64,000 bases of DNA from Podospora pseudocomata (taxonomy: Eukaryota; Ascomycota; Sordariomycetes; Sordariales; Podosporaceae): contig NC_085889.1 of NCBI RefSeq assembly GCF_035222375.1, positions 2,046,001 through 2,110,000 on the forward strand, read 5' to 3'. Made by a program: the position numbers and the translations under genes. Positions 21,941-30,000 of this stretch are shown one piece after another (within the stretch, counting starts at the first letter, position 1; each line of letters begins with the position of its first letter). The notes beneath the pieces are model-generated. The model had not been told where the DNA came from. It saw nothing but the letters and a program-made list of their open reading frames with translations, and ran no database searches.

Positions 21941-23637
21941 CTAAGAAATAACAATCACTGAATCAGAAACAGATGAATCAGATGATTCTGCAGCCTCCTG
22001 GCACGTACGTGCATTATGGCCAGGCTTGCCGCAAACACCACAGCACCGAATCTTCGTACGAGACCCCCCTGCACCACCACCACTTTGTCGTATTTCCTGG
22101 GCTACCTGCTCACCCACAGCCTTCTGATCCAGTAGATCCTGTGCCTCTTGTACAGTAAGTGACCCTCCAAGCCGTACACGTGTTTTTTTGGCTCTCCGTC
22201 TCTTACTAAGCTCCTCAATGGCCTTGCGTAGCGAAGAGACCTCTGCACGGAGAAGAGCTACCTCGTGCATTATACCCATTGCTCCCTTAGTAAATTGGTC
22301 CACAGCAGCTAGCATTGAGATTGGAGAGCTGCCCTGATGGTTGGAAATTCGAGTTTTAATAAGCGCTGACTGTGAGGTAGCCTCCCGAGGGTTGTGTGGC
22401 GTTTGAGAGACCCAAGGTAGTGCTGTGGTTGGGCTCGAGGCTGGAGGTGTTGGAGTCCGAATACGTACATCTAGCTAGTCCGAATACGTACATCTAGCTT
22501 AGATATCACCCTCTCTGGGTCGTACGGTACAAGGCCGGCTCCAGCAAAACCACCCTGGATATTCTTTTCTGTGATCGAAGCAAAAAATGCTTCTCTAAAC
22601 GCACAAAGAAACTCCAACTTGCTGATGTGTGTGATGTTCATCCGCATCAACTGCTCAATCTGGCGACTGTACGCCTTCTTCAATGGCGCAAAACAACCAA
22701 TATCCAATGGCTGAAGTATATGGGAGGAGTGCGGAGGCATACATAGTGTAATAATGTTGTGCTCCCGGCAGTAGGTTTTGAATTCTTCGGAGTGGTGGCT
22801 CTCGTGGCCGTCAAGGATTAACAGCCGATATTTGCCCTTCGTACGAGATGCCGTGTGAAAATCGAAGTGCCGAATCCAATCTATGCCTTTTTGATTGGTA
22901 GTCCAGCCATTATCGGTTGTTGCAATGCGCCAGGTGGCTGGAAGGCTGCACTCCTGATACCAATTGGCGAGGTGATATTGCACGGCTAAGATGATGAATG
23001 GTGGGATAGCCCAACCTAAAGCATTTACGCCCTGAATAACCGTAGCCCACTCACGATTGCCAGGCTGGACCTGTTTGGCCTTACTACGGCCATCAGAAGT
23101 TGTAACGACCATGCCCGCGACGATAATACCCATCATAAACCCAGTCTCGTCGAAGTTGTAGACATCGTCATCCACGATACCGTACTTGGCCTTAGTGTTC
23201 CGCATAAGTGCAAACCACTCGCTAATAACCTTTGGATCTTCGCATTTGACCCTCTGGTAGTCGTATTTACGCGTAAAACGCGTCCGATGTTCTGGTTGGC
23301 GCTTAACGAAGTTGTGAGCCCATCGTACGCCAACAGGAGGCGCGTCGCGTTCGCGTAGCAATCGATTGGCCATATCTTCCACACACGAAAGCCCGGGATG
23401 AAATGCGCGTGTGCATAGCTCAATTATATATTGAACAATCGTTTGCTCCTCTAGATTGGTAAGCTTGCGCGAGTTAGCTGGAATATCTCGTCTTGTAGGC
23501 CGGCCAGCGCGTCGGTTTCGAAGGGTACCCTTATTGATGTTGTAGATCTCTTCTGCGGCTTGGTTACTGAGCTTTGGGTTCCTTTGCATCGCTTCGAGTG
23601 CTAGATTTACCCTAGCTTCGTACGAAAGGGTTTCCAT
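21941..23637 (-). pseudogene. Family E transposase, catalytic part intact, C-terminus split off by a 23-base duplication
   Basis: From ATG 23637 the frame is open for 388 residues to 22471: HTH (about 25-50), CENP-B-like region (about 60-145), then the DDD catalytic core with Asp163 (NFDETG), Asp276 (LILDGHESH) and Asp312 (QPLDIGCF). The second and third are 36 apart, which fits pogo-type enzymes. It ends prematurely in LDVRIRTS because a 23-base tandem duplication (22454-22499) shifts the frame. Beyond it the intended C-terminus stays open to 21941: LDVRIRTPTPP, SKRRRAKKTRVRLGGSLTVQ and the knuckle CGVCGKPGHNARTC. The start was chosen at METLSYEARV, inside the element, rather than the upstream in-frame ATG in the flank. 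Confidence 0.88.
22454..22499. repeat. 23-base tandem duplication inside the family E transposase
   Basis: Units 22454-22476 and 22477-22499 are identical (AGTCCGAATACG...TCTAGCT). Since 23 is not a multiple of three, the duplication alone cuts the transposase reading frame. Confidence 0.95.
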
Positions 23638-23872
23638 TGTTGGTTGTGGAAGAATTTGGCGTTTTGTGTGGAGGAGGCATGTCGCATGGAAAGTGGCTAA
23701 CGCGCTTGTCTGGCTAACTCGCTTATCACGCACGTTATGACTTTTAAAATTATTAGAAAGTAAAAGATTGTTCATTATATAAGGATCATAACTAAATTAG
23801 TATCCTAGTTATTAAGCGTAGCAGTTAAAGTAATACATTTTAATAGTTTAGTTAATAGGTATAAAAAATATA

Positions 23873-24862
23873 ACGTGATTCACCATCGAGTGGGCCACAC
23901 CATCGAGTGGGCCACTTTTCGAGACCTCACTACTACAAACTACTAAAAGTCTACCAAAAACTAATGTAATCAACTGAAACTACTCGGAATCGCTTGAACT
24001 ATTTGTTTCTCTAGCCTCCGGGCATGTCCTTGCATTGTGGCCAGTCTTACGGCAGATGCCACAAAGCCGCGAACCTGTCCGACGCCTCTTTGACGACCCC
24101 TCGTTTTCCCCCTCGACGCGTCCTTCCTCTTCAACTACACCCTTCTCTGCTATTGTTTCCCTAGCCTGGCTTCCATTAATAGCCCCTCCATCTTGGAGAC
24201 GCGTCCGTTTGGCCCTCCGGCGTTTAGAAAGTGCTTCGTTGGCCTCTTGCAATGTCCGTACCTCGGCCTCCAGGAGTACCCGATGGGAAACCGCTTGCAT
24301 TCCTCTCGAAAGCTGGTCGACAGCGGCTAAAATCGGAGTCGGAGAGCTTCCCTGATGTTTGATTACTCGATCTTTAATTAGGATAGACTGCGAGAGTGCT
24401 TCGTTGGTGGTCTGGGGCGTCTTAGGGACCCAAGGTGTCGATGGTCCATTGGGGGTCCCAGGGGGTGTTGGCGTCCGCAACTTAACATCCAGCTTCGAAA
24501 GTACAGCCTGCTGGTCGTAGGGGATAAGTCCTCTCTGATAGTCATAGACGCGATGAAAACGCGTCTTTTGCTCTGGACGCCGTGTAACGAAGCGGTTTGG
24601 CCAGTTCGTTCCGACGTGTCGCGCACCGCGTTTCCGAAGTAGAAGATTGGCCATATCACCCACGTCGGCAATCCGGGGCGAAAACCCTCGCGAATCTTGG
24701 TCAAGTATGTATTGAACAATCACCTCCTCTTCTATCTTCGTTAAATTCGAACAGGCATTATGGCTGTCGGCTTTCGCGGTCTGGCCCTTCATTCTGCGGC
24801 GGATCGTACGTCGAGGTACATTGTAAATCTCTGCGGCGCGACGGATGCTAACCTGCGCCTCC
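23873..24862 (-). mobile_element. pogo/Fot1-type element, family C', 5'-truncated and internally deleted
   Basis: The left end ACGTGATTCACCATCGAG is preceded by TA (23871-23872). Subterminal units are CCATCGAGTGGGCCAC twice, close to but distinct from the GGGACAC units of family C. The other end is missing: homology to family C transposase stops at about 24862. Sequence divergence from the C copies is clear throughout, so this is a sister family, not a decayed C copy. Confidence 0.8.
23980..24862 (-). CDS. DDE-less transposase derivative (HTH plus zinc knuckle), family C'
   Basis: An uninterrupted frame of about 294 codons runs from the truncation point to a stop at 23980. It encodes the HTH (SIRRAAEIYNVPRRTIRRR), CENP-B-like region (DVGDMANLLLRKRGARH), then RVYDYQRG joined in frame to LIPYDQQAVLSKLDV. 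This removes the entire DDE core. It continues through PTPPGTPNGPSTPW, SKRRRAKRTRLQ and the CCHC knuckle CGICRKTGHNARTC. The natural start codon and right end of the element are missing, so expression would need an outside promoter. Functional status unknown; it may be only a relic, but the frame has survived without a single break. Confidence 0.55.
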
Positions 24863-24962
24863 AATATAATAACCGGCGTGCTATATACTAGATTATAAAG
24901 TTAATAAATACCTAGGGACTAGTATATAGTTAATATTATAGTTTTAATCACCGCCAGAAATT

Positions 24963-25693
24963 AAAGGCGTATTACCGGCGGTACCCGTACCGGTTAAGAA
25001 GGAAGTACTAATTATATAAAAAAATAAGGAAAGGTCTGAAGGCTAGTTAAAGCTTAAAGGAAAATCCAGAAATGAAAATCGGAAAGGCTAGTAACGGGGA
25101 GCTCCGCTACGAAATAGTCCCGAAAAAAAGCGGAACGAATAAACTACTTGTTGCGCTTAGTTTTTTCTAACTCCTTCATATTATTAAAAATACGGAAAAC
25201 GGTTCGTAATATTCGCTCTCGCTAAACTCTTTTTTGTAATAAGAATACCGAACTTTAATATAAATTACCTTCATAATTTCCTCGGTCTATTTTAATTTAA
25301 CTTTGATAATATTAAGTTAAAAATGATTGAAAATGGTTGACAAAAAATACGTTTAAGGCATTATAACGAGGAAGAGTTCGGTACATGTATATATAATAAT
25401 ATAAAGAATTGGAAAAAAAGATGTAAGAAATGTTACTCGAAATATATACGGAATAAAATAAGAATACTATAATTAAGTTATGGAAGATTTTCTCCTTAAA
25501 ACTTTCCCGGTTAAATGCTTTAATATTTGTGTTCACTAATATAACCAAATATTATAGAAAGTAAAAAGAATAAAGGAAATGTGCGTAGGTGGAAAAAAAT
25601 AGAAAATGAGCAGTTATTAAAAAACTAAGTTGAGTGGACTTCAATTTAAAAAGAGGAATACTGTACTATAGTTAAACTAATTAGTAGGACAAG
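24963..25693 (+). repeat. RIP-degraded retrotransposon 3' region with polypurine tract and LTR stub
   Basis: The block starting TTACCGGCGGTACCCGTACC is homologous to one at 32390 (plus) and one at about 28860-29000 (minus). It runs to a purine-rich tract AAAAAGAGGAA (about 25648-25658), followed by an LTR start (CTATAGTTAAAC, from about 25664) that resembles the mutated start of the LTR at 15318. About 30 bases later it is cut by a reverse-oriented LTR. AT-rich and frame-less; a frame at 25312-25548 is not believed. Confidence 0.5.
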
Positions 25694-26514
25694 TGTGACG
25701 AACCCCTATCTAGAACCTCTGAAAGGGATACTGGTGTTACGTCCCAAGCGTAATACCCCTATACAGGAACCACTGGGTGGTACCCGAGGTGCTGGGCACC
25801 TCAGCCAATCATTGGGCCAGGGATGGAAAGACCCACAAGCCCCCGTGCAACCAATCAGGAGTTGCTCAGTCTGATCAGTGGCCAAGACCACTGAGCACAC
25901 TGAGCAAGGTACAAAGATACTTCAGAAATATATGTAGACAGCTTGACATAAATAGGGGGGAGCGCCGGGCGCTCCCCGTATCGAGGAATCTGATTCCTCA
26001 TGCAAGCAATTCAAGTTCATTTGTCTACAATCTACTTTCAGTAGCTCTTTGTTAGAACAACCTGTTGTTGACAGTGAACCCGTGTCTGAGACGCTTGTCA
26101 CAACCTTCGATCATCCTGTCATATTCACCTTCGGCGTACTGCCTTGCAGTCTGTATCCATTCCTGGTGCAGGTTGTAACAACTGGTTAAAGGAACTTCTC
26201 AACAATCCTGGTTCGGTATAGCTAAATAGTATATAACAATAGCTTATCTTAATCACAATAGTCTTAGTACTAATGATTGTGACTTATATTATACACTGCG
26301 GAACTGTCTATGTACACTAGCTAGTTCCTCCGTATATATATATCTTAAACCCTAGGTACTTCCGTACCTAGATCTATCTTCTAATCCCTAGATTCTCCTG
26401 GATCTAGCTCTAAATGACTAAATATATAAATTTATCTTTTAAATTTTAAATCCTTTAGCCCGTATTATTTTAGTTTTCTTAGCCTGGGCGGCTCTGCTTT
26501 TTCAAACCGTAATA
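25694..26514 (-). mobile_element. Reverse-oriented LTR with another LTR nested inside
   Basis: On the plus strand it begins TGTGACGAACCCC, the inverse of the LTR end at 33801. It shares GAACCTCTGAAAGGGATA and the inverse of the CTGCGGAACTGTC block. It ends near 26514, where the inverse of a mutated TGTCACGG start is followed by a pyrimidine run TCCCTCTCT, the inverse of a polypurine tract. It is therefore a 3' LTR with a bit of internal region, pointing left. A 446-base element plus its 5-bp duplication interrupts it; without that its length is about 370, like the other copies. Confidence 0.65.
25735..26180. mobile_element. Nested solo LTR (family 2) with ACTGG target duplication
   Basis: Starts TGTTACGTCCC and ends GGTTGTAACA, giving inverted TGTTAC/GTAACA ends, flanked by perfect 5-bp repeats ACTGG (25730-25734 and 26181-26185). 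The body is GC-normal and unlike the host LTR, so it belongs to a different LTR family and inserted later than its AT-drifted host. Confidence 0.85.
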
Positions 26515-26614
26515 TAATACTCCCTCTCTAGGCCGAAGTCCCTGCGGCCTAGTCTCCATTTCCATTATTAATTAACAGTAAATATTTTTTCTTTTCTCTT
26601 TATTATTATAATTA

Positions 26615-28473
26615 ACGTGATCCACCATCGAGCGGGACACCCCATCGACCGGGACACTTTTTCTCCCACTATAACCACCCAACTTCAATTCGCGTTTTCT
26701 CTATCACAACAATGTCCGACAGCTTGCCAGAAAATCGAGTCCTTTTAGCGATCAATGCGATTCGATCAACACCGCGCTTGAGCATCCGACGCGCCGCAGA
26801 AATATACAACGTGCCCAAGTCCACAATTGCTGCGAGAATGAAGGGCCGAGTTGCGAAGTTCGACAGTTACAACGCACGTTCGAATTTGACTACGATAGAA
26901 GAGGAGGTGATTGTTCAATATGTACTCGACCGAGATTCGCGAGGGTTTTCGCCCCGGATTGTCGACGTGGGTGATATGGCCAATCTCCTGCTTCGGAAAC
27001 GCGGTGCGCGACAGGTCGGAAAGAACTGGCCAGACCGCTTCGTTACCCGACGTCCAGAGTTAAAGACGCGTTTTAATCGCGTCTATGACTATCAAAGAGG
27101 CCTCTGTGAAGATCCTGCAATTATCGAGCCATGGTTCCGACTGGTTGCCAACATGCGTGCGAAATACGGCATCCTCGACTGCGACTTCTACAACTTCGAC
27201 GAGACGGGCTTTATGATGGGCATGATACGGCCAGGGATGGTGGTCACGCGCTCCGATCGGGTCGGCAAACCAAAGGCTATTCAGCCGGGCAATCGAGAAT
27301 GGGCGACAGCGATTTGCACTATTGCTGGCGACGGGTATGTGGTGCCGCCTTTCTTGGTGGTGAAGGGCCGTTTCCACCTCGCCAGCTGGTACTCCGAACA
27401 TCAGATACCTGACGACTGGGCCGTCGCAACAACAACCAACGGATGGACAGATAATAAGACTGCTCTGGAATGGCTGCAGCATTTTGATGAGCACACTAAA
27501 CACCGTCGGAGGGGTGTATATCGGATGCTGGTGCTCGACGGCCATGAGAGCCATGTTAACGCCGAATTCGAGGACTATTGCAAGGAGAATAACATTGTCA
27601 CCATTTGTCTGCCTTCCCATTCCTCGCATCTTACCCAGCCTCTCGATGTGGGTTGTTATAGCGTCCTAAAGAAGATGTACGGTGCTGAAATCGAGCACTT
27701 CATCAAAGCCCGGATCACGCATATCACGAAGCCCGAGTTCTTCCTTGCGTTCAAAGCCGCCTTCAGCCGGACTTTCACCCAAGAAAACGTTCTCGGGGTT
27801 TTCGGGGGTCTGGACTTATCCCCTACGACCCGCAGGCCGTCCTTTCGAAGCTAGATGTCAAGTTGCGGACACCAACCCCCTGGGACCCCTGATGGGCCAC
27901 CAACACCTTGGTTCTTTAAGACGCCCAAGACTACCAACGAAGCCCTCTCGCAGTCTACCCTTATTAAAGTTCGGATTGCAAGACATCAGTCGAGCTCTCC
28001 GACTCCGATTTTAGCTGCTGTTGATCAGCTTTCGAAAGGAATGCAGGTATTTTCCCATCAGGTGACCCTTTTACAAGCCGAGGTACGGACACTTCAGGAG
28101 GCCAACGAAGCACTTTCCAAGCGCCGGAGGGCCAAACGGACGCGTCTCCAAGATGGAGGGGCCATTAATGGAGAAGCCAGGCTAGGGATATAATGGCAGA
28201 GAAGGGCGTAGTTGAAGCGGAAGGACGCGTCGAAAGCGAAAATGAAGGGTCGTCAAAGAGGCGTCGGATGGGTTCGCGGCACTGTGGCATCTGCCGCAAG
28301 ACTGGCCACAATGCAAGGACATGCCCAGAGGCTGGGGAAACAGATGCTTCAAGTGATGCTGAGTAGCTGCAATTGATTTGATTAGTGTTTTATGGGATTT
28401 TAGAGTTTGTTGTGGTTGTGGTCTGGAAAAGTGTCCCGGTCGATGGGGTGTCCCGCTCGATGGTGGATCACGT
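26615..28473 (+). mobile_element. pogo/Fot1-type element, family C, copy 3 (full length)
   Basis: Termini and subterminal units identical to the other C copies, flanked by TA (26613-26614 and 28474-28475); 1859 bases. It interrupts a left-pointing, RIP-degraded retrotransposon: the polypurine tract and LTR lie to its left (26515-26545) and the homologous internal block resumes to its right (about 28860-29000). Confidence 0.92.
26712..28366 (+). pseudogene. Frame-broken family C transposase (copy 3)
   Basis: The longest open C-family frame: 380 codons from MSDSLPENRVL through HTH, NFDETGFMMG, VLDGHESH and TQPLDVGCY, so the full DDD core is readable. It loses one G in the first of the two adjacent G-runs (NVLGVFGG at about 27795, against NVLGGFRG expected). 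One extra C at about 27890 restores frame after an intervening stop. A GA insertion near 28171 kills it before the knuckle (CGICRKTGHNARTC in the next frame, TAG at 28364-28366). One lesion sits in the same G-rich spot as in copies 1 and 2 but in the neighbouring run. Confidence 0.85.
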
Positions 28474-28475
28474 TA

Positions 28476-29035
28476 TTTCTTATATTTATTATAAACGTTA
28501 CTTGCTTCCTTATAAACTCTTGTCTCCCAATTCCTTTTGTTTTTTTTATATCTCTTTAATTAACTTGTTTGCGAGGCCGGCGGTTTATTTGCTTTTAGCA
28601 TCCGTAATATTTCAATTTATTGTAACCATTTTAATTCCGATATAAAACTAAAAGCTGAATTCTTTATTTTAACAGTAAAGATTATTTATTAATATAAATA
28701 AAAAAACTTTAGCTTAATACAATAGTTTATATTATTTTTTTATAATTTTAATAGCGTAAAAAATTTAAAACATATCAGGCGCAAAAAATGATTTATTTAT
28801 TTAACTTTTTCATAAAACCATTCCGTAGCAAAGTCTATTATTATTATCCTGTCCGATTTTTCTTTCTTATATCCCTCTTTAGGCTTTAATTAACCTTTCG
28901 ACCTTCCTTTAAACATTAATACGGCCGGTCCTTCTTTGTTAACTCCGTAAAGCACCGCTAGTAATATACTTTTTACTTGTTAAACTAGTTAAAACGCGTA
29001 GTATTGTTTTTATTTAGGTTCCTTTGTACTTTTTA
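28476..29035 (-). repeat. RIP-degraded retrotransposon internal block, left-pointing
   Basis: AT-rich. Read on the minus strand, about 28860-29000 is homologous to the blocks at 24965 and 32390 (ATTAC.AGCGGT..., then GGAAGGTCGAAAGGTTA). It continues the element whose LTR lies at 25694-26514, with the family C copy 3 inserted in between. The small frame at 28385-28645 crosses the transposon end and is not real. Confidence 0.5.
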
Positions 29036-29040
29036 ACTTT

Positions 29041-29110
29041 ATACTATAATATATAATATATCGGCTATTATAGCGAAAGTATAGATTCATTATTATCGAA
29101 GTTTTATATT
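29041..29110 (+). ncRNA. tRNA-like (SINE-type) sequence a, degraded
   Basis: The segment ACTATAATATATAATATATC...GATTCATTATTATCGAAG aligns by eye with three other tRNA-like segments (29787, 32038, 32246) and keeps a box A-like TATAATATATAATA and a box B-like GATTCATT. Too mutated to fold as a tRNA. Most likely the head of a SINE, not a working tRNA gene. Confidence 0.3.
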
Positions 29111-29242
29111 TAAATTTATAAATATAGTCCGTAAACTTAAATAGTGATCTTTTTAATTCCCCGTAAGTAATACACTTTTAACCTTTTTTTACGGTAATAA
29201 AGACGTATAATATTGGTTAGGCCTAGATCCATGTATACCTAT

Positions 29243-29780
29243 TGTTTGCTGCGTTGCCCTATAGGTCTGTAATACAGTACCTACAGGGGAGCTACAGCGA
29301 ACTATGCGCTTGTAGCAGTGCGTAGCGGAAGCTGGAGAAAAAGGGGATACGACAGCAGTGCTGAAGGAAGCAAGACCACTGTTATCACAGTGGGCAAGAC
29401 GCCACAGTACAGAGGCTTTGAGTGCTTGTACGTAGTCTAATACAGAGGCTTTTAGTGCATGTATGTCATTGGCTTATATTCTTGCTTATGCTTATTCTAT
29501 ATACAGGATTGAGAGGAGAGGAGAGGTCTACTTATATAAGTGTGCTGGCCTTCCAGCAGGCTCTGTGGGGCACTGGGCCCCCATAGAGTAGCAAGGTATT
29601 CTGTGGGACAACTAAGCTATGGATGGTATAGCTAATGTTCTATGGACTTCGATATCCTTCGACAGCTGACAAACCTTCCTTTGATGTCTCCCGGGTAGGT
29701 TTGTAGGGAAGAAGTTAGACCTTCCCAGTACCTCAACACCTGAGTCTTACCTGGCACCTATTATGTGCCACACATTAACA
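29243..29780. mobile_element. Solo LTR (family 3) with CCTAT target duplication
   Basis: Starts TGTTTGCTGCG and ends CACATTAACA (TGTT/AACA inverted), flanked by CCTAT at 29238-29242 and 29781-29785; 538 bases, GC-normal. It contains an imperfect tandem pair of about 33 bases (both beginning TACAGAGGCTTT, near 29410 and 29441) and a TATATAAG box at about 29533. Sequence on its two sides joins up with the uninterrupted homologous repeat on the minus strand at 32100-32130, which supports a clean insertion. Confidence 0.8.
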
Positions 29781-29786
29781 CCTATT

Positions 29787-29860
29787 AACCTTAATAGTAT
29801 AATATATAATATATCGATTATTACGTCGAAGTCATATATTTGATTCCTATCGAGGTTGCT
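29787..29860 (+). ncRNA. tRNA-like (SINE-type) sequence b
   Basis: AACCTTAATAGTATAATATA...TTTGATTCCTATCGAGGTT resembles a tRNA of about 72 bases with an acceptor-like AACCT/AGGTT pairing, a box A-like TAGTATAATATATAATA and a box B-like TTTGATTCCTA. The following AT-rich body (29861-30000) is shared with copy c on the other strand. Mutated; a SINE remnant is the best reading. Confidence 0.35.
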
Positions 29861-30000
29861 TAGTATTAAGATTTATAAATATAGCCGTAAATCGAAATAC
29901 AATTTTTATTCATATAGGTTTTAATCGGTTTAAAGATTACTAATAAATCTGGTTTTATTCATTTAGGTAATTAAGATTTAGTTTTAGTTTTTACAAACTA

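Larger units (their letters stand above)
21852..23735 (-). mobile_element. pogo/Fot1-type element, family E, full-length copy
   Basis: The right end is ACGTGCGTGATAAGCGAG in inverse; the left end reads AGGTGCGTG, one base off. TA flanks at 21850-21851 and 23736-23737. Subterminal units are GATAAGCGAGTTAGCCA and GACAAGCGAGTTAGCCA on the left; the right end has a GCGCG variant in the inner unit. Length 1884 bases. It encodes the most complete catalytic domain in the window, on the minus strand. Confidence 0.92.
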
